DNA of 14,402 nucleotides, taken from assembly GCA_031272305.1 (NCBI GenBank), contig JAISUA010000010.1, positions 1-14,402 of the forward strand, given 5' to 3'. Under the pieces are notes generated by a model, which was given only the letters and a program-made list of their open reading frames with translations, did no database searches and was not told the DNA's origin. This DNA comes from Clostridioides sp. Lineage in GTDB: Bacteria > Bacillota > Clostridia > Peptostreptococcales > Peptostreptococcaceae. The stretch's first letter is position 1. The number at the start of each line of letters is the position of its first letter. Positions 8,207 through 14,187 of this stretch are shown here, in pieces. The position numbers and the translations under genes are program-made.

Positions 8207-8941
8207 ATGAGAAATATTAAAATTTTAGTGCAGTACAATGGAAAAAATTATTGTGGTTGGCAAAGTCAGCCTGAAAAATTAGGTATATCTGGAGAAATTG
8301 AAAGAGCATTTTTTGTTATTGCAAATGAGAAGATAAAACTTATCGGATCAGGTAGAACAGATGCAGGAGTGCATGCAACTGGACAGGTAGCAAATTTTAA
8401 GTGCGAGTCGAATATTGAAGTTAGAAAAATTCCAGATGCGTTAAATGCTATGCTTCCTAAGGATATATCTATTATAAAAGCAGAAGAAGTCAATGAAAAT
8501 TTTCATTCTAGATACAGTGCAAAGAAAAAAAAATATAAGTACATTATAAATAATAGCAGATATAGAAATCCAATAATAAGTGATTACTCTTATCAAGTGA
8601 AATACGATTTGGATGTAGAAAAAATGAAAGAAGAGGCGAAAAATCTCTTAGGAAGTCATGACTTTTGTTCTTTTATGAGTTCTGGCTCAAGTGTAAAAGA
8701 TACTGTAAGAACTATTGAAAGTGTAAATTTAAACATGAAAGAAAATATAATTGAGTTTGAAATAGTTGGAAATGGATTTTTATACAATATGGTCAGAATA
8801 ATAGTTGGAACACTTGTAGATATTGGTAGAGGAAAGATTGAAATTTCTATGAAAGAGATAATCGAAAATAAATCTAGAGGAACTGCAGGTCATACTGCAC
8901 CTCCACAAGGACTGTTTCTTGAAGAAGTATTGTATGAATGA
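8207..8941 (+). CDS. truA: tRNA pseudouridine(38-40) synthase TruA
   Basis: TruA isomerises uridines 38-40 in the anticodon arm of many tRNAs. The catalytic motif GSGRTDAGVHA is intact, with Asp52 as nucleophile. The N-terminal LVQYNGKNYCGWQSQP, the central FHSRYSAKKKKYKY, and the C-terminal GNGFLYNMVRIIVGTLVDIGRG and TAGHTAPPQGLFLEEV blocks are all family hallmarks. The length of 244 residues is standard. An AAGGTG site lies upstream of the ATG. It is the last gene of the operon. In many Firmicutes truA sits between ecfT and rplM-rpsI; here the ribosomal genes are absent and a terminator follows. Confidence 0.96.
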   Translation: MRNIKILVQYNGKNYCGWQSQPEKLGISGEIERAFFVIANEKIKLIGSGRTDAGVHATGQVANFKCESNIEVRKIPDALNAMLPKDISIIKAEEVNENFHSRYSAKKKKYKYIINNSRYRNPIISDYSYQVKYDLDVEKMKEEAKNLLGSHDFCSFMSSGSSVKDTVRTIESVNLNMKENIIEFEIVGNGFLYNMVRIIVGTLVDIGRGKIEISMKEIIENKSRGTAGHTAPPQGLFLEEVLYE

Positions 8942-8971
8942 TACTTTTAGAAAGTTATGTAAAATAAAAAA

Positions 8972-9053
8972 GAGCTTATAAAGTGTTTGTAAGATTTGAT
9001 TTATACTTAAATCAGTGAACGAATCTTAAAACAATTTTGTAAGCTCCTTTTTT
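8972..9053. terminator. Long bidirectional hairpin terminator between truA and the sigma gene
   Basis: The outer stem GAGCTTATA (8972-8980) pairs with TGTAAGCTC (9038-9046). Inside it TAAGATT (8990-8996) pairs with AATCTTA (9022-9028), and TGATTT (8997-9002) pairs with AAATCA (9009-9014) around a short loop. TTTTTT follows on the plus strand (9048-9053) and an A-run precedes it, giving a T-run on the minus strand. It can therefore end both convergent transcripts. Confidence 0.75.
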
Positions 9054-9127
9054 ATAATGTTTTACATCACAAATTTTAATAAAAAACATTAATTTAATAT
9101 TTTTTACAGTTGATAAAATCTTCTGAT

Positions 9128-9772
9128 TCAATAATTATTAGAATTTATTTCTTTTTTTAATTTATTTAAAGCCTTTTTTTCTATTCGAGATACATAGGAT
9201 CTTGAAATTTTTAGTTGATCTGCTATTTCTTTTTGTGTCTTATATCCAGCAACAGTGAGTCCATATCTAAGCTCTATAATTTTTCTCTCTCTTTTAGAAA
9301 GAATAGTATTTATATTTGCATAAAGTTTACTCAAATTATCATTTAATTCAACTTTATCAGAAACATAATTCGAATCAGTTCCCAACACATCGAATAAATT
9401 TATTTCGTTTCCATCAGGATCTTTTCCGATTGGATCTTGCAAAGATACTTGATATCTATTTTTTTTATTACTTCTGATGTACATAAGAATCTCATTTTCT
9501 ATACATCTCGACGAATATGTTGCAAGTTTTGTGCCTTTATCAGAGCTATAAGTTTCTATAGCTTTTATTAATCCGATTGTTCCTACGGATATTAAGTCGT
9601 CTTGTTCTTCGTTGAAATTCAAATATTTTTTTGCTATGAAAGCAACCAAACGCATATTTCTTTCAATAAGAATATCTTTTGCTTCTTTGTTGTTTTCATT
9701 CTTATATTTAGATAGATAAAAACTTTCTTCTTCAGGGTTTAATGGTTGTAAAAATGATTTTGATAGAGTCAA
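9128..9772 (-). CDS. sigK: Sigma-70 family factor of the SigK/SigE sporulation type, without pro-sequence
   Basis: This alternative sigma factor has region 2 at residues 34-100 (ERNMRLVAFIAKKY, DLISVGTIGLIKAIETYSS, GTKLATYSSRCIENEILMYIR), the linker VSLQDPIGKDPDGNEINLFDVL, and region 4 at 158-210 with helix-turn-helix TQKEIADQLKISRSYVSRIEK. From recall these blocks match SigK of spore formers closely. The 214-residue protein begins about where mature SigK would; the hydrophobic pro-peptide of SigK is absent. The start is TTG at 9772-9770, supported by GGGGGTGG seven bases upstream; no in-frame ATG is better. It is divergent from the pilin genes (220-nt spacer) and convergent with truA. I infer, without proof, that it may control the neighbouring pilins or other non-sporulation genes. 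The symbol reflects family only. Confidence 0.85.
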   Translation of the reverse strand: MTLSKSFLQPLNPEEESFYLSKYKNENNKEAKDILIERNMRLVAFIAKKYLNFNEEQDDLISVGTIGLIKAIETYSSDKGTKLATYSSRCIENEILMYIRSNKKNRYQVSLQDPIGKDPDGNEINLFDVLGTDSNYVSDKVELNDNLSKLYANINTILSKRERKIIELRYGLTVAGYKTQKEIADQLKISRSYVSRIEKKALNKLKKEINSNNY

Positions 9773-9992
9773 ATTAATTCCACCCCCTTAAAAGGTTGCT
9801 TATAAATAATATGTGGTTAACTTATCCAACTTTACTTTAATTTTAAAAAGAAATGTAAAAAAATTTTTAAAAATTATTGATGAATTATGTATAAATAAAA
9901 AAATAATTGTCAATAAAAGAATTATGAAATAGATATTCAAAACATATAATTTAGATAAATAAATCTGAAAAATATTTTGGAGGGTTGTTTTT
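9773..9992. promoter_or_regulatory. Divergent control region between sigma gene and pilin cluster
   Basis: This 220-nt, very A+T-rich spacer must hold promoters for both directions. Plus-strand TATAAT (9945-9950) has no good -35 17 nt upstream; read as CATATAATT (9943-9951) it is near the CATAnnnTA -10 of SigE/SigK promoters. TTGTCA occurs at 9907-9912, and GAATTATG is repeated at 9882-9889 and 9919-9926. GGAGGG (9979-9984) is the ribosome site of the first pilin gene. I could not fix a convincing promoter for the sigma gene. Confidence 0.4.
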
Positions 9993-10439
9993 ATGTGTGA
10001 TATTACAAAAATAAATATATTTTATTTTAAAAAAGTAAATATATTTACTTTCAACAAAAAGAATATATTTGATTTTAGGAAAAGAAAACGTGGATTCATT
10101 ATGATGGAATGTATTTCAAGTATGTCGATTTTTTTATTATGTATAATGCTTATTTCGAGTGTTATTCAAGCTTCATTTAAATATTTTGATAAAAATAAAA
10201 TAAATATAGAAATTATGAATGTATCAAATGAGTATCTTCAAAATTTGAAATATAAAGTAGTTAATGAAGTGAATTTCCAAGACTCAGGTGTAGAAAATGT
10301 GAGGGGATGTGATGTATCGTATTTTATACAGAAAGAAAATAATTTCATGGAAAATTACAAAATAATTTTAAATGTGAAAAAAGGACAAAGTGAGTTGGAG
10401 GTGGTTTCTTATATTGCTAAAGAAGAAAGTTTGGAATGA
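9993..10439 (+). CDS. Prepilin-like protein 1 (GspI/PilV-like minor pilin) with repeat-bearing leader
   Basis: This 148-residue protein has a type IV prepilin signal. KRKRG|FIMME places the cleavage between Gly34 and Phe35 with the conserved Glu at mature position 5, followed by a hydrophobic helix (CISSMSIFLLCIMLISSVIQ) that anchors it in the membrane and packs it in the pilus core. The short mature body (about 114 residues) and GFIxxE start fit the GspI/PilV/ComGE class; this subclass is inferred. The ATG has GGAGGG eight bases upstream and is the only good in-frame start. The 34-residue leader is long and is built of three copies of an octapeptide K-x-N-I-F-x-F-(K/N/R) at residues 6-29. 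It overlaps the next gene by 26 nt, implying one operon. Confidence 0.8.
   Translation: MCDITKINIFYFKKVNIFTFNKKNIFDFRKRKRGFIMMECISSMSIFLLCIMLISSVIQASFKYFDKNKINIEIMNVSNEYLQNLKYKVVNEVNFQDSGVENVRGCDVSYFIQKENNFMENYKIILNVKKGQSELEVVSYIAKEESLE
10008..10079 (+). repeat. 24-nt x3 tandem repeat in the prepilin 1 leader
   Basis: Three degenerate 24-nt units (10008-10031, 10032-10055, 10056-10079) each contain AAATATATTT or AATATATTT and encode KINIFYFK, KVNIFTFN and KKNIFDFR. They lie between the start codon and the KRKRG cleavage box, so copy number sets leader length without a frameshift. Confidence 0.75.
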
Positions 10440-11274
10440 AAATTATAACAAATTTAATGAGAATGCAATAAAAATAGCAGGAAAAAAGTCTAGAAATAAA
10501 AGTATGGAAAGTATTTTTTTAAGGAAACAAAATGGTTCTATAATGATAGTATCATTGGTTGTATTTTCTATAATAGTGATGATATCTACATTTACGATGT
10601 CTTGGATTTTGTATCATAACAAGATTAGCAAGCTAGAAAAATATGATTACATAATGAGAGAACAATGTTTAAGTGGAGTCGAACTTCTTAAGGGAAATAT
10701 ATATCAAACAGTTTCACAAGTTTTAGAAAATTCAAATACAAAATCACAATTTGAGCAGTATTTTTTAGATGAGAAAAATTATAAAACTATATTAGATATT
10801 TCTTCAAGTGAATTAAAAAATACTAAAATAATCAAAGAGTATTTTACATATTTGACAAAAGGATATATTTTTTTTGAAGTAATATCTGAAACTAAAATTG
10901 GAACTATGAAAAAACAAGTATATGTTTATGTAAGGATTAAAAGTTCTGATTTTGAAAAATTCAAGGCAGAAAATAAAAATGATGTTGCTGCAAAATCAAA
11001 TAATGATGTTGCTGTAAAATCAAATATTGAGTCTAATTTAAGAAATATAGATGTAAGTATTTTATTAGATAATGAAAAATTAAATACGAATTTGTATTCA
11101 AATAAATCGGAAGGAAATATTTCCTCGGACGAAGAAAAATTAGACGATGAATCTTCGAAAGATGAAGATGAATATTTGAAAGACAATGAAAAAATTTATG
11201 AAGAAGATAATCAAGGTAATAAAAAAGCAGATATACATGAAATGATTGAATTTTATAACTACAGATGGCTCTAA
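10414..11274 (+). CDS. Prepilin-like protein 2 (GspK/PilX-like minor pilin) with acidic tail
   Basis: A hydrophobic helix follows QNG|SIMIVSLVVFS, a prepilin-type site lacking Glu at mature position 5. That lack is characteristic of the GspK/PilX/ComGG tip pilins; the assignment is by pattern. I chose the TTG at 10414 because GGAGGTGG (10397-10404) lies nine bases upstream; a GTG at 10390 and an ATG at 10504 are alternatives. From the TTG the protein has 286 residues with a 41-residue leader. After the helix comes a body (MREQCLSGVELLKGNIYQ...) and then a D/E/K/N/S-rich low-complexity tail from about 10960 on, including a 24-nt direct repeat. The end may be frameshifted: another frame at 11249-11302 reads NFITTDGSNYDVDISKL. 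No good terminator follows. Confidence 0.7.
   Translation: MLKKKVWNENYNKFNENAIKIAGKKSRNKSMESIFLRKQNGSIMIVSLVVFSIIVMISTFTMSWILYHNKISKLEKYDYIMREQCLSGVELLKGNIYQTVSQVLENSNTKSQFEQYFLDEKNYKTILDISSSELKNTKIIKEYFTYLTKGYIFFEVISETKIGTMKKQVYVYVRIKSSDFEKFKAENKNDVAAKSNNDVAVKSNIESNLRNIDVSILLDNEKLNTNLYSNKSEGNISSDEEKLDDESSKDEDEYLKDNEKIYEEDNQGNKKADIHEMIEFYNYRWL
10978..11025 (+). repeat. 24-nt x2 direct repeat in the tail of prepilin 2
   Basis: The two adjacent 24-nt units (10978-11001 and 11002-11025) differ at one base, GCTGC versus GCTGT. They encode NDVAAKSN and NDVAVKSN. The near identity suggests a recent duplication. Confidence 0.85.
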
Positions 11275-11317
11275 CTATGATGTTGATATAAGTAAGTTGT
11301 AAACTAACTATAAAATT

Positions 11318-11425
11318 AACTAGAAAATAAATTACCAAATGAACTAACAAACGAACTAGAAAATAAATTACCAAATGAACTAACAAATGAACTAACAAAT
11401 AAACTAGAAAATGAACTAGAAAACT
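11318..11425 (+). repeat. 12-nt/36-nt tandem repeat array between prepilins 2 and 3
   Basis: Two 36-nt units (11318-11353, 11354-11389) differ at one base and are followed by three 12-nt units. All derive from a 12-mer near AACTARMAAATG, about nine copies. The array is in frame with the downstream prepilin ORF after a TAA at 11317-11319. In that frame it would encode tetrapeptides such as NELT, NELE and NKLP, but no usable start codon precedes it. It is therefore probably untranslated as the sequence stands. Confidence 0.85.
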
Positions 11426-11427
11426 TT

Positions 11428-11907
11428 TTGTATTGTATAAAAATAAAAATTTTGAAAGAGAGAAAAAACTATGAAAAGAGAAGGAATGTGACTTTAGTTG
11501 AACTGGTTGTTAGTATAAGTATAGTAGTACTAATAGCTACTATATGTATTCCAAAAGAAAAAAATAATTATAGACAATTGAATTTGTTGGCAAGACAACT
11601 CACCACTGATATTAAATATGTAAGGAGAAAAAATATGTTGGGAGATTATAATACATATATTACTTTTGTGAAAAAAAATGGCATAAGCAGTTATATTTTG
11701 ACTGAAGAAGGAAAAAGCAGAGAGATAATTTTCCCAAAAGGAATAGTAACAAAGTCAGGAGATGTAGTTCTTAAATTCAATAAAGATGGAAAGTTTTCGA
11801 ATAACTATAGTATTATAAGAGTTGAAAAAGGTAGCTATTCAAGGGAAATCACAATTACGCCTATCAGTGGAAGAGTCTTGTTGAAGGAAGATCTTTATGA
11901 AGAATAG
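11428..11907 (+). CDS. Prepilin-like protein 3 (GspH/FimT/ComGD-like), leader apparently frameshifted
   Basis: The body reads TLVELVVSISIVVLIATICIP, the conserved prepilin helix with Glu at position 5, then a GspH/FimT-like domain (RQLTTDIKYVRRKNM, FNKDGKFSN, EITITPISGRV). The open frame begins at a weak TTG (11428) and puts Arg-Arg-Asn before Val, with no Gly for prepilin peptidase. One frame over, ATG 11471 with GAGAG eight bases upstream reads MKREGM and stops at TGA 11489. Removing one TG of the TGTG at 11487-11490 would join them as MKREG|MTLVELVVS, a textbook prepilin. As given, the gene is therefore probably a frameshifted or phase-off copy starting at 11471, or the base call is wrong. 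It would otherwise be a GspH-class minor pilin of the same cluster. Confidence 0.7.
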   Translation: MYCIKIKILKERKNYEKRRNVTLVELVVSISIVVLIATICIPKEKNNYRQLNLLARQLTTDIKYVRRKNMLGDYNTYITFVKKNGISSYILTEEGKSREIIFPKGIVTKSGDVVLKFNKDGKFSNNYSIIRVEKGSYSREITITPISGRVLLKEDLYEE

Positions 11908-11995
11908 TTATGCAAAAAATAATTCAAATATGAAGAATAGTTATATAAAAAAGAATACAAACATGAAGAATGGTTATACAAAAAAGAATTAAAAA
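11897..11995 (+). repeat. 33-nt x3 tandem repeat carrying ATG-AAG-AAT starts
   Basis: Units at 11897-11929, 11930-11962 and 11963-11995 each begin ATGAAGAAT(A/G)GTTAT. They can be read as a 31-codon ORF (11897-11992), MKNSYAKNNSN / MKNSYIKKNTN / MKNGYTKKN-stop, beginning inside the end of prepilin 3. The units resemble the start of prepilin 4 (ATGAAAAATAATTAT, MKNNYCRKG), including the A-rich stretch before each ATG. The array is in frame with prepilin 4, separated by TAA 11990-11992. Confidence 0.85.
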
Positions 11996-12007
11996 AGGAA
12001 TATATTT

Positions 12008-12544
12008 ATGAAAAATAATTATTGTAGAAAAGGATATTTGTTAGTTGAAACCATATGTTCTCTTACAGTGATTTCAATACTATCTTTAGCATTAATAACA
12101 TTGCTGACAATTAGTATAAATTATAAAAACAGAATTAATGATAAATTAGAAATTCAACAACAAATTGTGGACACTCAGAAGCATATTGAGATGTTAATTT
12201 CGCAGTGTTATGGAATAGCATCCATTAAAGAATATAGTAATGTTCCAGAAGAAAATGGATACAAGAAAGTATATTGGATTGATATAAAAAATAGCGATAT
12301 CAAATCTGAAAATAGAGTTATTTATTTAAATCCTGGTAGAAAAAAGATTTTCGTAAGTTCTTTGGATGGAGGCAATCCTCCATCTTATCCAATAGGTGGA
12401 TATGAAATAGGCGACTATATAACAGGAATATATTTCAAAAGTACGAATGATAATACATTAGTAAATATAAAGCTGACATTTCAAAAAAATAACGAAACAG
12501 CAGAATCTTTGTTTTCTATAAGAATAGCAAACAAGTTGATTTAA
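12008..12544 (+). CDS. Prepilin-like protein 4 (GspJ/PilW/ComGF-like minor pilin)
   Basis: This 178-residue protein has a short leader and a clean prepilin site, MKNNYCRKG|YLLVE, with Gly9/Tyr10 at the cut and Glu at mature position 5. A hydrophobic helix (TICSLTVISILSLALITLLTI) follows and would anchor it in the membrane before assembly. The body carries YLNPGRKKIFVSS and a C-terminal TGIYFKSTNDNTLVNIKLTF beta region, as seen in GspJ/PilW/ComGF-type pilins; the subclass is inferred. AAGGAA (11995-12000) lies seven bases before the ATG, a solid start. It is the last gene of the four-pilin cluster, and a terminator lies about 100 nt downstream. Its upstream 33-nt repeats look like degenerate copies of its own initiation region. 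Confidence 0.8.
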   Translation: MKNNYCRKGYLLVETICSLTVISILSLALITLLTISINYKNRINDKLEIQQQIVDTQKHIEMLISQCYGIASIKEYSNVPEENGYKKVYWIDIKNSDIKSENRVIYLNPGRKKIFVSSLDGGNPPSYPIGGYEIGDYITGIYFKSTNDNTLVNIKLTFQKNNETAESLFSIRIANKLI

Positions 12545-12648
12545 TGATGCCTATAACAACTTCATCAACTCATTTATCAGAAATTTTTTAGCATAAAAAG
12601 GTTTACAATAAGTTGAAATAAAATCAAAGGTAATAAGTCTATTTGGTT

Positions 12649-12672
12649 CGAAGTGTGAAAAACTTCGTTTTT
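12649..12672 (+). terminator. Rho-independent terminator of the pilin cluster
   Basis: CGAAGT (12649-12654) pairs with ACTTCG (12662-12667) around GTGAAAA, followed by TTTTT (12668-12672). It lies about 105 nt after prepilin 4 and separates the cluster from efp. Confidence 0.8.
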
Positions 12673-12739
12673 CTTCATATACGCTTCTCATAATAATGAT
12701 AAAAAATTTACTTATTTAATAAAAAAGATTTTGAAATCC

Positions 12740-12769
12740 TTGTTAAACAAGTATGTTTTATGTTATGAT
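12740..12769 (+). promoter_or_regulatory. Promoter of efp
   Basis: TTGTTA (12740-12745), an 18-nt spacer and TATGAT (12764-12769), with TG at 12761-12762 giving an extended -10. Transcription would begin near 12776 and give a leader of about 95 nt. Confidence 0.6.
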
Positions 12770-12787
12770 AGTTATATAAAAAAGAGA

Positions 12788-12822
12788 TATGCCAATAATA
12801 AGAATATGTTATACATGGCATA
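12788..12822 (+). repeat. Inverted repeat in the efp leader
   Basis: TATGCCA (12788-12794) and TGGCATA (12816-12822) are perfect complements across a 21-nt loop and would lie near the 5' end of the efp transcript. There is no T-run, so it is not a terminator. It may be a stability element or an operator. Confidence 0.4.
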
Positions 12823-12871
12823 AAATGAATAAAAATTATGAAAATTAGTTCTTATAGAGAAGGAGTAAAGT

Positions 12872-13429
12872 ATGGTAACAGCAGGAGATTTCAGAAAAGG
12901 TGTAACCTTTGAAAAAGATGGACAACCTTGTTTAGTTGTTGATTTTCAACATGTTAAACCAGGTAAAGGAGCAGCATTTGTTAGAACAAAATATAAAAAT
13001 TTAATCACAGGAGCGATAAGAGAAGAATCTTTCAACCCAAGTGAAAAATTCCCGAAAGCATTAGTAGATACTAAAAAAATGGAATATCTATATAATGATG
13101 GACAATTATATTATTTTATGGATGAAGAAACTTACGAACAAATTCCTTTGGAATATGAACAAGTTGAAGATGCTATAAAATTCTTAAAGGAAAATGATAT
13201 CGTAACAATAAGATTCTATCAAGGAGTAGCATTCCAAGTAGAAGCACCAAACTTTGTTGAACTTGAAATAATAGAAACAGAACCAGGTATAAAAGGTGAT
13301 ACAGCAAGTAATGTAACAAAATCAGCTGTTGTTGAAACAGGAGCAACAGTTCAAGTTCCTTTATTTATCAATATGGGAGACAAAATAAAAATTGACACTA
13401 GAACTGGTGAATATTTATCAAGAGTATAA
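12872..13429 (+). CDS. efp: Elongation factor P
   Basis: EF-P enters the ribosomal E site and relieves stalling at consecutive prolines. The 185-residue length and three-domain pattern are standard: an N-terminal KOW-like domain (MVTAGDFRKGVTFEKDGQ), the OB domains and the C-terminal GDTASNVTKSAVVETGATVQVPLFI with GEYLSRV at the end. The loop residue that is post-translationally modified is Lys32 in KPGKGAAF, so a lysine-type modification (as in Bacillus or E. coli), not the Arg rhamnosylation type, is expected. No modifying enzyme is in the window. AAGGAG lies six bases before the ATG. It has its own promoter. No clear terminator separates it from the next gene. Confidence 0.98.
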   Translation: MVTAGDFRKGVTFEKDGQPCLVVDFQHVKPGKGAAFVRTKYKNLITGAIREESFNPSEKFPKALVDTKKMEYLYNDGQLYYFMDEETYEQIPLEYEQVEDAIKFLKENDIVTIRFYQGVAFQVEAPNFVELEIIETEPGIKGDTASNVTKSAVVETGATVQVPLFINMGDKIKIDTRTGEYLSRV

Positions 13430-13550
13430 AATACAAGCTTATTTTGGACAAAATGTGCATATATAAATTTTGATTTCATATTATAGTATAAAGATGACTT
13501 GTATTGTAGAGTAATTAGTTTAAAAATAAAGGATGGGGGTGAACTCTCTT

Positions 13551-14138
13551 ATGGCAACAAAAAAAGCGGAGTTAATTGAGAAAGTTTCTTATTTAAAAGG
13601 AATGTCTGAAGGATTAAACATCAGAAGTAACAGTAGTGAAGGAATGGTCTTAGATAAAATCATTGAAATTTTAAAAGATATGGCTGATCATATTTCTGAA
13701 TTAGAATGTGATAAACATTACTATGATTTATACAATGAAGCCGTTGATAAAGATTTAGATGATATCGAAGAATCAATTGAAGAACTTGATGATCAAGTTG
13801 CTTATATAATTGATAAGATCGATGAACTTTCTGACGGAGTTTTGTATCCAGTTAAAAAATACTGTTGTGATGATTGTTATGATGAAGATGATTTTGACGA
13901 AGATGAATACGATGAAGGCGACGAAGATGATTTCGATGAATTAGGATTTATCGAAATGGAATGCCCAAATTGTGGAAGTTTAGTTGAAATCGATGAAGAC
14001 TTACTTTATGATGAAGATGTAGATATTATGTGTCCTGATTGCGAAACAGTGATATTATCTTCTTTGGAAGATGAAGAATATGACTGTGATTGCGATGACG
14101 AATGTGATTGTGATGATTGCGACAAGTTTGAAGAATAA
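13551..14138 (+). CDS. CD1247-type acidic zinc-ribbon protein of unknown function
   Basis: The N-terminal 55 residues (KVSYLKGMSEGL, DKIIEILKDMADHISELE) match the CD1247 N-terminal domain found in clostridial proteins of unknown role, often next to efp; the match is from recall. A predicted coiled stretch (residues 62-95), a Cys cluster (C105, C106, C109), a very acidic linker (110-132) and a zinc ribbon C138-x2-C141...C161-x2-C164 follow. The tail adds five Cys within residues 179-190 in a Cys-Asp alternation. I start it at ATG 13551, since GGGGGTGA lies eight bases upstream; the ATG at 13533 overlaps that site and lacks spacing. It gives 195 residues. The 121 nt before it hold no convincing promoter or terminator, so it may be read from efp. 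Cytoplasmic, likely metal-binding; function not known. Confidence 0.85.
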   Translation: MATKKAELIEKVSYLKGMSEGLNIRSNSSEGMVLDKIIEILKDMADHISELECDKHYYDLYNEAVDKDLDDIEESIEELDDQVAYIIDKIDELSDGVLYPVKKYCCDDCYDEDDFDEDEYDEGDEDDFDELGFIEMECPNCGSLVEIDEDLLYDEDVDIMCPDCETVILSSLEDEEYDCDCDDECDCDDCDKFEE

Positions 14139-14187
14139 TAGTTGAATATAAAACTATTAACACATAAGAAAAATATATTTAAAAATG

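Noticed and set aside
11033..11398. 121-codon ORF on the minus strand over the prepilin 2 tail and the repeat array
   Set aside because: Repetitive Leu/Val/His-rich shadow of the repeats and the acidic tail, with no ribosome site or recognisable domain.
10008..11995. CRISPR array
   Set aside because: The pilin-cluster repeats are contiguous tandem units without unique spacers, and no cas genes are present.
9993..12544. comG competence operon
   Set aside because: Gene order differs from comGA-G and neither the ATPase, the membrane platform nor the ComGC-type major pilin is present, so only the minor-pilin classes can be claimed.
12545..12591. 15-codon ORF starting next to the prepilin 4 stop
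   Set aside because: Too short, with no ribosome site of its own and no recognisable features.
13453..13485. Weak inverted repeat CAAAAT/ATTTTG after efp
   Set aside because: Short A-T stem without a T-run; no support as terminator or operator.
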